Below, one piece after another: positions 8,737 to 19,389 of a DNA stretch of 32,830 nt; positions within the stretch are counted from its first letter, which is position 1; each line of letters begins with the position of its first letter. A program made the position numbers and the translations under genes. The notes beneath the pieces are model-generated. The model had not been told where the DNA came from. It saw only the letters and a list, made by a program, of their open reading frames with translations, and searched no databases. Source of the DNA: Klebsormidium nitens (lineage: Eukaryota; Streptophyta; Klebsormidiophyceae; Klebsormidiales; Klebsormidiaceae); assembly GCA_000708835.1 (NCBI GenBank), contig DF237486.1, forward strand, positions 8,033 to 40,862, in the 5' to 3' direction.

Positions 8737-10830
8737 ATGGCAGCTAGCTCGTTGGAGCTCAAGATGGAGGGCGCTGCTGGAAGCATGCCGCTTGCGGCGC
8801 TGCCTAAGGATGTCCTGCGCATCATCCTGAAGAAGCTCAGTCTGGAGGACCGCTTGCGCGTGGAGCTGGTTGACAAGAGCCACCGAGACATGATGAGGGA
8901 TCGGGAGCTCTGGCAGGAGCTGAACCTTGGCGCCATGCAGGCACTGAGCATCACAGAAGGCCAGCTACTTCGCCTGTTGGGAAGGATTGATGCTGGATTT
9001 GAGCAGATCTTCCCGGAGCTAGAGAGCATGGCAGGCACACTGAAAGACATAGCCGAGGAGTCTTTGAAACACATCCGCGGCCCGCTTGTGCAGAATTTGG
9101 ATTCATTCAGGCTGGATGTGTCCTACTTTGGAGCAGACATGGTTTCTGCTGGCGCGCGCTACTTCTCTCGGCTCCGTCAATTGGTCCCTGAGGCCTGGGG
9201 TCCATGCAGACTGGTCGTGGAGACTTGCACAGCCTGGTTCGCCGACCAAGTGGACCGCCTGTTTGTATAATTTTCTTGGGTCTACCGGCTTCTCCTGGCC
9301 TGTCTGAAACTGCTCCTTCGTCCATCCGAAACCCTTTAAAAGCTGGTTTCTCAGCTCCTGCGAGATCCAAAGTTTGCTAAGAAAAGTTCTGCCAAGATCC
9401 AAATCAGCTTGGACGTTTCAGGAGCAGCAAAGCTGTCACCGCACTACTTGGCAGCCTGCATCATTGCAATCTCAGCAGCGGGATACAGGGTCGATTTCAA
9501 GATGGCAGGAGAGAGGGATCCTCTGTTCCCTCTCATTCACATGCTTGATCTTCTCGGTTTCCTGGCGTCAGATTGTTGGATTCAGGTGAACATGCTGGTT
9601 TCTGGTCAGTACATTCGGAGGACCAACTTCCTCAAAGGATTCAACCCTGAGGGGCTGGAGGGGACGGCGATCGACCCTGAATTTGATCCTATGCGGTTAT
9701 TTGCTGTGACCCTCTACAAAAACTCCCGCTTCTGTGACATCACCACTGCATCAAAGACCGTCTCCCGTGATTTAGAGGAGAAGGTCTGGAGGCTTGTCGA
9801 GCGCAGACTCGAAATTGCAAAGGCAGCAGGCGTGCCATCTGAGTTCCGCAAGGGCTGCTTGAAACCCAGGATTGTAGCCTCGACCGTGGTCTTTGAGAAC
9901 ATGGCAATCCATGCGGAGAGCAAGCTCTTCGAAGAGATCCGGGACTTCCTGAACGAGTCACCCTCCAAGCTGCGCCTCGTGTTCCGTCACTGCCTTCTCC
10001 TTCCGGCCGAGTTCCGCTCCCTGTGCACGCTGTTAGGGGAATGCGGAGCAGGGTTCGTTTCCTTTCAGCAGTTCGCTTTCCCGTTAGGCAGACTGTGCAA
10101 CCCCCAAACCGAAGACGCCGTTTTGAGTTCAGTGGCCCTTCAGAAGAGCGGGAACCTTCAGAGCCTGGAGCTCGACTGTCCGCTCGTGGTGGCAGACCTG
10201 GATTCCGCCGCCCAGTTCCTGGACCGGAGCGAGAGTGCCGCCAGGCTCGTGATCCATCTGCGAACGGAATTCTTCTCAACGGGCGCGGAAACAACGCAGC
10301 TGTTCTTCAAGAAGCTCCAGGAGCTGTGCGCGTCCGAGCGGGGTGCCCGGGTGACGGTTGTGCAGCACCGGCGGGGTGCGCGCGCGAGCGAGACGGTCGA
10401 GAGCGCGCGCGCGGGGAGCAGCGACGCATTCTCGCCCATCCAGGACGAGATCAGCACGGTCGTCTGGTACGAGAAGCTGCTGACTTGCGTGGATAAAGTC
10501 CTGTATGTATACACCGCGGTGGATCTTGTCCTGGCCCTGGCGTTCCTCTTCGGGGTCAAGCTGTTCGGCTATCGGCTGCAGCCGACGAACTTGGCGACCG
10601 GTTTGTCGGGTTCGTGGGGCGTCTGGCATCTGTGGCGCCCTGTGCGGGCCACGATTCAGGGGAGGCGGGACTGGGTCGGAATCGCAGGAGGTCTCTTTCT
10701 CTCCGGACTTCTTCCGATCTCTCCACTTGTGATTGCGTTCAAGGCCTTTTGGGCGTACATAGCAATCTTCCTCGTGCGCACGGTCCTGTGGCAGGTCGGC
10801 AGGGCAATTATTAGAGCATTTGCTTCGTAG
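8737..10830 (+). pseudogene. F-box-like membrane protein, copy D (two in-frame stops or a 90-bp intron)
   Basis: The start is the ATG at 8737. The F-box-like segment reads ALPKDVLRIILKKLSLEDRL, then KSHRDMMRDRELWQEL. The frame stops at TAA 9268–9270 and again at TAA 9337–9339, yet the segment between the anchors FADQVDRL and LDVSG is the same length as in copy C and stays in frame. From there it is open to the stop at 10828–10830, with the family signature (LSPHYLAACI, DPLFPLIH), RNI-like segments (SKLRLVFRHC, LELDCPLV) and C-terminal hydrophobic helices. Both stops lie inside a GT…AG interval at 9265–9354, exactly 90 bp and phase 0 at both ends. Copy D may therefore be a young pseudogene or a working gene that splices out former coding sequence. 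The putative donor GTATAA is weaker than the other donors in this window. Confidence 0.65.
9265..9354 (+). other. Possible 90-bp intron in copy D enclosing both stop codons
   Basis: The interval starts GTATAA and ends TTTCTCAG. Removing it joins VDRLF to LLRDPKF in frame. The same stretch is plain coding sequence in copies A and C. Confidence 0.3.
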
Positions 10831-11836
10831 TCTTTCAAATCAGGATAGTCTTTTCTCAAAAGACGAAGTCACTCTGGCTGGAAAGGCTGTAAAGAGTTGA
10901 GATTCTTAGAGACTTAATGCAAACGCCTAGTCAGTAGGGTCGGACGGGAGATCTCTTGTAAGTGCGGGTGGCGCTTTGAGGCCATACAAGTAGCCCTCAT
11001 AAAAGCGCTTCCAAAGTTCGAAGATGGCGGATCGACCACACTTCTTCAACTTCGCGTGATAAAGGATAGCTTTTAATCACTTGACGCATGATTTTCTGTC
11101 TTTATTACTTGCTTCATTTCTTTGAACCTGCTCAGTTCAAACTGCATCCACAGTGTCGAATACGATCATAAAGCACTTGATGGAGGCTCAACATCTGAGT
11201 CTTTACTGCACGAAATTGGATTTTAAATCGAATATCATGCGACGGTGGGCTCGTGTAAGACGCGTGATATGCATAAGGATGGCTATATATATATGTTCAG
11301 GAGAGCAGGCTGATTGTCTTTGGACGTTATATATATTCTAAATCATCCACCCTCACCGGCCGCGCATTATGCCAATTTGCGACCGAGCTCGCACTGTCAC
11401 TTACGGCATGTTAGATGTTCAGTTCTAAGCTATAGTCGAGCTGGGCCGGATGATTTAGCCTCTTTAGTATGGGGCAAGCTGATCAATCTAGAAAGAAAGA
11501 AGCACGGACGTATCGATCATGTGCACGTCTTGTGTAACATCTCAGGACTCTTATTGGAAGCACCGGAATTTGGCCATGCCGCATTACGAGATGCAAGGGC
11601 TCAAGTCAAAGCGCCGTTGCAATCAAGAGATCCTCCCCCGCTGGCTTAAACATTTGACTTGCCAGGAAACGCCTGGGCCCAAGTTGGTGAAACCGCTTGA
11701 TACAGTAATTTAAGTTCTTAGTGTCTACTCAAACACAGACCCACCTGTAGCACGATTGATACGCAGGCTACCGACGACGGTTAGCAGACACATATGCTCC
11801 TCCAATATGGTCGGAACTTCTAAGGCGAACAGCGGC
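10831..11836. other. Intergenic region between copy D and the methyltransferase 3' end
   Basis: The flanking genes converge here. There is a TATATATATA run near 11285, and no supported gene. Confidence 0.4.
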
Positions 11837-14800
11837 TTAACTTAGGCTCGCAAGGATTGTCCTGCCTAACGCCGCACTCACGACCATGGGCACGGCGTTG
11901 CCCACTTGTCTATAACAGCTCTCAATCTGGTCGTCAGAAGTACCAGCGGCCGCAAACTTGAAATTCTCGGGGAAGGTTTGCAGCAAAGCGTTCTCGCGGG
12001 GGCTAGCTAACCGGTTATAGGTGTAATGAACGCACGCCCAGTTGGTGTCATTGGCGGTGCATACTACGGTTGCAGACTGGCCGTCCCGAGGCAACCGGCC
12101 CTTCACCCCGCCCCTCGGCCTGCAAGAAGAAAACCAAGGACACTTAGCTGATGCGTTCAAAGGGCTCTGTGGAACTCCGACGTTCAGCAACAGAAGCCAG
12201 CGTGAGCCGCAACAATCTTCCGCAACAGCTTTGCACATGCATTGTGATGTGGCACCCCGTAATGACATGACGAGCTTGTACGCTAAATGCAGTAGGTCCT
12301 GCACCACGTTTGAACACGAAGCCTGGTACGCCCGTGGGAATAAACTTGAGCGGTCGGCATAAACCTGCGACTCACTTTGTCGGCTCTTTCCCCCGATCCC
12401 TAGCCCCGTGGCTCTGGAGGTCTTTCGGGAGGTCTTTGTCCTTCTGCCCAGGGCCCAGCTGATCCCACTGCGCATGCCGTTTCGACCTTCCCGGGTCCAC
12501 GTGAAACACCTTGTGGTTGAAAAGGAAGGAGCCACCGGGCAATCTCTGCAGGAGAGGAGCACACTAAAAGCTTGACAGCTTGCGGAGGGTGGTGTTGACG
12601 CTTGCCGGTACTTCCCCGCGAAAATACAGTGATAAGGTCTGCAGGAGCATCACTCTCCAGCCCTTGTCGGATCTGATTTTAGCTTTCTGACGACTTCGCT
12701 TTGCAGGACCATTTGTTTATTAAAACCCTCCCTCGCTGGGTCCTTCTCTGCTCAGCAGGGAAATCTTCGCACGTGCCTTAAACATTAACACGACAGATGA
12801 ACGACAGCTATACAACACGCAACAGTAGCAGAGCAATCCCTTTTGATTACTCGCTCAGATCGAGCCAATCAGCGGTCCTGTATAGAGTGCGCTCACCATC
12901 CTCTCTGCCGTCGCCCCTTTCGGCAGGTGCCCAATTGCCTGGTACACCGTCACTGCCGGCAGCAGATCTGGAGTCTCCGCCGCCCGCTGCCGCTGCAAAC
13001 AGCAGCTACACCCGATTGTCCGCCAGTCCCCCTCCGAGCCCGTCAGATCCGGTGGCCGTTTGTTCACCACCGCGTAACCTTCTCGCGTCCGGAAGAAAGC
13101 CGCGGGGTGCGGCTCCGGCGCCTGCTCCTCGGATCGCTTCCGCTTGAGCGCCCCGCTGGGCTGCCCAAGCACCGGTTTCCCGACTAGCTTTCCGAGGGGG
13201 CCGCTGCTCCTAATGTTTTCGACTGCGCCGCCGGGCTGCCCAAATGCTGATTTTCCGACTGCCATCCCAGTTAGGCCGCTGCTCCCACTCTTTTTGAGCG
13301 CCCCGCTGTGCTGCCCAAATTCGAGATTCCCGATTGCCCCCCCAGTTCCGTCTCCCACCCCGGGCTGCCCAATTACCAACGCCCCGACTGCTCCCCCGGT
13401 TGTGTCGCCACCCGCGGCATCTTCGAGCGCCCCGCTGGGCTGCTCGGTTGCGGATCTCCCGACTCCGCCCCCGGTTGTAGTGCCGTTCCCAGTACCCCGC
13501 AGACCGCCCGTTTTCACAGGCACGCTCGGGCCCGGCCCGTCACCGGAGGCCCTGTTACCGCTCCCGCCGCGGTTTTCTGCACTGGCGGACGCATTCTCTG
13601 GCAACCCACCGTCCGGAGAAGAACGCTCCGTGTCCAACACCGCCCCGTCCGAAGGGGAGGTACTTAGCCGGACTGTCCGCAGCTCTGTCGCCTCAGGCAT
13701 TGCGGACCTGTTCTCATCCGTCGGAGGTTGTTCTGCCACGGACGCAATCTTGTCTGCCCCAGTTGCCCCTGTCTTCGGGGCCTTCATCGTGATAAGGATG
13801 CCCATTTTGGGCTTCTTCTTCTGGGGCTTCTTCTTGGGGGCCTTCTTTCCCTTCACTGTTTTGCGGTTCTTGGCTGCTTGGGGAGCGGACGGGTCGGGCA
13901 GCTCGAGGAAGCAGTGCTTAAACAACCCCAGGGGTTTGGTGGGCCGGCCAAAGGCGCGGTGAGTGGGTACGGCCACTTGGGGTAGCTTCTCTCCTGCAGA
14001 AGAGAGAGTGAGTCAGATACTGCCTGCGGTACTAAACGACACAATCTTGTAACTGCTGATTTACAGCCTAAAGACCGAACAAAAGGCTTTGTCCAACAGG
14101 CATACAGTGAGCTACACAGAACATGGGCGCAGATGACAGCAGGCAACACAGCAGGAGCCCAAAAGTCTCCTTCCGCTTTTTCCACTTTTAGGGGAGACAT
14201 GTCGATGTTTGCACAGCCTCACCGCAGAGATCGATCTCCGAAGTGCAACGCAACACTCCTATGAAAGGGGACTTTCTACAGTGCTCACCTATCTGCGCTG
14301 CGCACAAGAAGGTGCGGAACCGGTTCTGCGGAGCGCCGAACAGGGCCGCCAGCAGGATCTGCCACCTCGTCTGGTAGCCCAACCGCACCAGCGCGCGGGT
14401 GATGGCGACCCCAACGGGTTCATGCAAGCGCTTATCAAGCTGCACAGGACTTTCGCAAAGTGATCAGAGACGTGTGGGACCAGAGAAAACCAAAATATCA
14501 TAGCGATTCTTGGTTTACAAGTCTGGAGCAGTTGAACCCGATTTCGCCCGGAACTCTCGTCGTCTTCTACCAATTAACGGTGCACCAATCAGGTTTGGGA
14601 CTGACGAGAGTCAGACACACAGATGACCTTGCCGCCGAAAACCAACAAACTCTCTGCCGTGCAATTTGGCATGTCCTGCCCTCACTGCAATTGTCAAGAT
14701 GATCAGCTAATGTGAATTCACAAGAACGGCAACGAGACAAAGCGCAGCCAGACATGCTTGCCTGCACATGGAAGAACCTGCAGAGCAGGTTGCTGCTCGG

Positions 14801-17800
14801 CCTGCTGCCTCACAAGTTCAGCTATAATCAATCCACAGTGTCTTCAACGGGCAGATTAGAAGGGGGCCTCACCAGCGTCAGGACCTCAATGACCTCCTCG
14901 ACGATGATGTATCGTGGTTGCAGAAACTCGACGATCCGCAGAAAGTCTTGGAAGAACATACGGCCCGCCGGCAGCTCCTCCGCCGGCTCGACTGGGGGCT
15001 CGGGATCCTCCCCCGAGGACGTCGAGTTCCGCCGTATTGATGTCTTGCTGTTCCGGGGGTTGGCTCCGCTGAAGCTCTGGCAAGGGAGGCCGGCGGTGAT
15101 CATCTCGACGTCGCCCGGGCCAGGCGCGTTGGGGTCTCTGCGACTGCAAAACGGGGCGCACCGCAAGGCGTTCATATAGATCCAGAGATTGGAGATATCG
15201 TTGAGGAAGGACTTAGAGAGGATAAACAGGCGATGAATTGGATCGGTATGCACCCTTGCAGGACAACCGACATGTTTGCACAAGACACAGTCGGACTCAT
15301 TCTGACTGCTTTCGAAGCACATGTCCAGGCTCTTGGTACTCTGCAATAAGATCTTGAATTACATCTTAATCCCGTGAACCTTGACTTGAGCTTCAGTCCA
15401 TCAGCAATAGAAGGCACAAGTTTCTCAGAAGAAATCCGCCAACGGGGAACCTGCAAGCTGCGCTCCAACAGCACGAATGGGCTGTTACGCCAGCGCTTGC
15501 GCAAATTGGGTCAATGGGCGCCAGCCGCTTACCTGGTAATGCGATCACAGAAGTCGGCCATGCTCTCTCTAAACACGCCGATTTTCGGGATGTTCTTCAC
15601 GCACGTGGAGAGGGGATCCTGCAGGTGACAACGGTGACCGGCAAAGAATGTCAACAACCAGACCCACGATCGGGCTGATGAAAGGGACGCCTGGGTGCCT
15701 CTAGGGCGGATGCCATCTCAGAAGCGATTCTTGGACGAAGATGAAGTCACTCAACAAACAATTAGATCAATCTTTGTAGCATCAGGCACGCCAGATGATG
15801 ATCTACGCCGGCACTGAAGTTGGAGAAACGGCCAGAATATGCAAGCTATAAAGTTGGAAGTAGGTGCCCGCCTTCTCTGTGTCCACAGCGTAAGTGGGCA
15901 CGATCTTATGGGCCCCAGGTCCACCGCCAATACTGGCATAGGAACACCCTAACCCGAGCGCCCCGGTTCCCGCACAAAGGTCCAAGTTACGCAACACCCC
16001 TGGGGGCGTTTTGGGTTTGGGGGCGGGCAGTCTCGGGGGCTCGTTGAAATAGATACTTTCCGGGGGTGTACACATCTGGGCACTTCTGGTGTCTGATGGG
16101 GCAGTCAGCAGCTGGGGGGGTAGGGGGTGCACAGGAGAGGGTGCGGCGGGCAACTGAAGGGGAGCGCCGCTGCTATCAGAAGGGCGGAGAGAGAGCTCGA
16201 GGGGCGCGGAGCTAGAAGAGGTGACAGCAGCTTGAGCATGCCCCAGTTGCGTTTGGAGTGGTGTCAGGGCCTGATCGGAGGCCCACTCCAGGGCAAAGCT
16301 TGGGGCGCTGGTTAGCAGGTGAGGCGATCGAAGCGCTGCCTCCCTTCTCCAGGGGGGTAGAGCTGCCGCGTTGATAAGTATGATGGGGGACTTTGGAACT
16401 GGGGGTGCCGGCAGCGGGGGCAAGGCTTCAGGGGTAGTTTGGGGCCACGCCCCGTAGGTCAGCCGCAGCGGTTCGACGAATTCCGTAACTGGAGAAGCGG
16501 GGCTTTTGGACGAGGGAGCCGGCGAGGGGGAACTAGAATCAGGGCACGACGGCGCGGGGCTCCGGGGGGCAGAGAAAGTCGGAGAAATTGCGATTTGTGT
16601 GGCGCCTTCCAGCTGGCCCGCTGATTTCGTCCCTTGGATTCGTTGACGGTCCCTGGGGGTTGCGGAGGTTTCCAGGACCGGCTCAGGGGACCTGTCGAGA
16701 GCCACGAAGTCGTGGGTCTCGCTGCAGTACTTGTACGGGACGTAAACAACTGATGTGCCAGCTGTCGCTATCAGCGGCCTCGTTGCCCCTTCCCCCTCTC
16801 CTTCACAGAACAGGGGAGCCCCCGTCAACGGTTCCGGGGCTTGCTCTCCCCAGAGCACTTCAACCTTCTTCATGATCCGATCTGCCCGCCAAAGGGCCGT
16901 GGTGTGGATCCCCAAGAACCGCTCTTGCACAGGCCACTCTAGTTCTTGCGCTGCGTCGCCCCCAGCCGGCCTCTCGGGAGGCTTCAGAATCGTCTCCTCC
17001 ACCATTAAAAGCTTCCGGCCCTTGATCCAGACGGCCGGATTCGCCTCCGCCGGCCTCGCTTCTCCCCTGGCTTCCGCGCTGGCCCGGGTATCGCCCCTCA
17101 CTGACCCCTTCCTACTCTCGTTCACACTGAGCACCGCATCGACAACCACGATCGTTTCGGGCTCTTCTTTCAATTGACTTGAGTCCCCTCGAAGCAGAAC
17201 CCCCTCACCCACTTGCACCCTGAACAGGCCCCCGTCGTCTCTCCGCAGTTCGACACTGTGCCGGGCCCTGCCCCAAGCGTTCTTCCCGAATGCAGTCTCC
17301 AGAGCTGTTTTGTCCAGACCCTCCAGGTCGGGGGACGCGTGCCAGGTGGCATCCTTTGGCGCCTCCTTCCATGGCCGGCCCTCACGGGAATAGAAGCTAC
17401 TGTCCAGGTCCAGCCGGAGCAGCTCTGCCTCCCACGGGTCATCCATGTCCACAGGTGGCAGCACCTCAAGCTCCTGGAAATAGAATACAAAGATAGGCCC
17501 GTTGAAACGCTCTCAATGTGTGAAGCTAGTGATTGGGGCACTGATCGCCAACTCGTGGAAAGTCGTCACATCTGATCTAGGAGCTACTACTCAAGGAATT
17601 TCGAATCACATGTGTCCTTGAGTTTGGCGTTGTGTATGGAATTAGCAATGGCACAAGTGCCAACAACGTCCAGTCAGAGTCCGTGGAGCATCCTCTATCA
17701 AAGCCTAGAATGCAGTCAAAGGAAACAGATTGCCTCTCTGAAAACCAAGTCGGCCTCAGAAAGGCACCAAAATTGCCGCCTTCTGTAATAATTCGCCTGA

Positions 17801-18580
17801 GAGGTTCACCTACCTTGGCATGCTCAGTCAGNNNNNNNNNNNNNNNNNNNNNNNNNNNNNNNNNNNNNNNNNNNNNNNNNNNNNNNNNNNNNNNNNNNNN
17901 NNNNNNNNNNNNNNNNNNNNNNNNNNNNNNNNNNNNNNNNNNNNNNNNNNNNNNNNNNNNNNNNNNNNNNNNNNNNNNNNNNNNNNNNNNNNNNNNNNNN
18001 NNNNNNNNNNNNNNNNNNNNNNNNNNNNNNNNNNNNNNNNNNNNNNNNNNNNNNNNNNNNNNNNNNNNNNNNNNNNNNNNNNNNNNNNNNNNNNNNNNNN
18101 NNNNNNNNNNNNNNNNNNNNNNNNNNNNNNNNNNNNNNNNNNNNNNNNNNNNNNNNNNNNNNNNNNNNNNNNNNNNNNNNNNNNNNNNNNNNNNNNNNNN
18201 NNNNNNNNNNNNNNNNNNNNNNNNNNNNNNNNNNNNNNNNNNNNNNNNNNNNNNNNNNNNNNNNNNNNNNNNNNNNNNNNNNNNNNNNNNNNAATTCGCC
18301 TGAGAGGTTCACCTACCTTGGCATGCTCAGTCAGAAACAAAGCGGTCCCCAGCAAGGCATCGCCAGCGGGGGTCCCTTCAGGCCTGTCAACTAGCCCCCT
18401 GCCGCTGCTTCTCTCCCCACCCTCCCTTGGCTTCTGAACATGCACTCTATTCCTCTTCTTCGTTACGGGAAAGTACTTCGTGATCCGCTTCTGGTCCTGT
18501 GAGACCACCATGGGCTGTGAAATCTGCGAAACGGGCGTGGTGCATGGCTCCCCACTGACCTGGGTGCCTGGGCTCTCCAT
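11837..18580 (-). CDS. Cytosine-5 DNA methyltransferase with PIP box and BAH-like domain
   Basis: The enzyme methylates cytosine in nuclear DNA using S-adenosylmethionine. My exon model, in order of translation, is 18580–18317, 17473–about 15815, 15618–15533, 15143–14873, 14439–14289, 13993–12897, 12545–12376 and 12119–11837, about 1,326 residues. Boundaries are GT–AG and phases agree, except that the end of exon 2 is uncertain (15815 or 15830). Residues 30–37 match a PCNA-interacting box. A BAH-like domain spans about 160–340, followed by a proline-rich linker. Catalytic motifs seen are I (LDLCAGTGALGLG), IV (GLPCQSFSG), VI (VEEV), VIII (YQTRWQILLAALFGAPQNR), IX (GRLPRDGQSATVV) and X (RQVGNAVP). 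Wording around motifs IV and VI (GDVEMI, FLQPRYIIVEEV) resembles plant chromomethylases and DNMT1, but no chromodomain, second BAH or replication-foci domain was found. The ATG at 18580 precedes the PIP box closely. Confidence 0.85.
13134..13463 (-). repeat. Degenerate tandem repeat, about 25 residues per unit, inside the methyltransferase
   Basis: Exon 6 encodes about five imperfect units of the form VGxxxxGQPSGAL followed by an SSG/TGxA spacer: VGRSATEQPSGAL, VGALVIGQPG, IGNLEFGQHSGAL, VGKSAFGQPGGAV and VGKPVLGQPSGAL. The array sits between motif VIII and motif IX. Confidence 0.7.
17790..17831. repeat. 42-bp duplicate, left side of the N gap
   Basis: Identical to 18293–18334 (starts AATTCGCCTGAG, ends GCTCAGTCAG). 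It directly abuts the N run and lies in intron 1 of the methyltransferase gene. Confidence 0.95.
17832..18292. other. Assembly gap (run of N)
   Basis: The gap is 461 undetermined bases within intron 1 of the methyltransferase gene, flanked by identical 42-bp ends. The two contigs probably overlap and the gap may not exist. Confidence 0.9.
18293..18334. repeat. 42-bp duplicate, right side of the N gap
   Basis: Identical to 17790–17831. It includes the end of exon 1 and its splice donor (AAG then GTAGGT on the minus strand). Confidence 0.95.
18470..18493 (-). other. PCNA-interacting peptide (PIP box) of the methyltransferase
   Basis: The eight residues QKRITKYF fit the PIP consensus Q-x-x-hydrophobic-x-x-aromatic-aromatic exactly. 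A basic tail follows (VTKKRNR). Animal DNMT1 has a PIP box near its N-terminus that targets it to replication sites. Confidence 0.65.
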
Positions 18581-19389
18581 CTCTAGTTCAGACGAAAGAA
18601 GGCCTGCCACTTTACCCTTCCAATTCTTCCCAGTCCTTGATTTTACCTAAGCCCGTCATTGGGACGGAGATGCGGAGACACAGGGACACCCTGACCCAGG
18701 AGGAAAAGTCTTCGTCATGGAATCAGGAATCGATCTGAAACTGCTGCTTGACAGCATTGTTCTGCTGGTTGCCCCTTGAAGTAACATTGCTTGCAGTTAG
18801 CACTGAATCTCTGCTCAGCAATTTTTAACCCCTTCGAGCGGGTGGTAAACTGTAGGACTGTAAGTTTCGATCACGTTGCACACAGCAAACCTTGTGGACA
18901 ACCGAACTGGGCAGTCACACGACTTGTGTTTACCTGCACTCTTCAACTTCAACTCTTAATCATAACATGGGCTGAACCACAATCACCTACCTACGTCTCC
19001 CTGCAAGCGCCATAGCGCCTTCATGGCGCCATCGCCATAGCAGCTAGCCATGAATGGACCCCGTGTGATTCTGCAACGCAGGTGACGGGAAGAAGCTTGC
19101 TGAATTCGAATTCCTACAACGCCTCAGGACCCGTTAGCTTCGACGGCGGCCATCTCCTGTCGATCGGAGTCGAGGGCAACTTAGTTTATTGTCGTTAAAA
19201 GTATACGACGACGAAGTCCGATGCGCTTACGCGCCGAAGATGCCAAAATCGGAATTGCTTGCATTGTGCAAATGTGCTGCTTCCCAACATCTCTTCGTCT
19301 AGAGCCTGAGCCTGAGGCACAGGTGGATTGTGAAAATCTTGAGCAAGTTGAGGTGAAGTTTCAGCCGCCTCTGCACCAGGTGTGCAGCC
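18581..19389. promoter_or_regulatory. Divergent upstream region of the methyltransferase and SUFD
   Basis: These 809 bp separate two divergent start codons. Around 19005–19045 there is a cluster of GCGCCAT/ATGGCGC words, including the perfect palindrome ATGGCGCCAT at 19023–19032. Promoter activity was not shown; it is inferred from position. Confidence 0.45.

Noticed and set aside
8280-9074. 264-codon minus-strand ORF
   Set aside because: Its first part is antisense to copy D and the rest has no recognisable product.
1-10830. Stop-codon reassignment (TAA/TAG read as an amino acid) to explain the stops in copies A, B and D
   Set aside because: The aligned residues differ (Arg, Gly, Leu and Gln), and TAA and TAG end the methyltransferase and SUFD genes in this same window.
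13144-13962. 272-codon plus-strand ORF
   Set aside because: It is the antisense shadow of methyltransferase exon 6; proline-rich composition mirrors the GC-rich repeat on the other strand.
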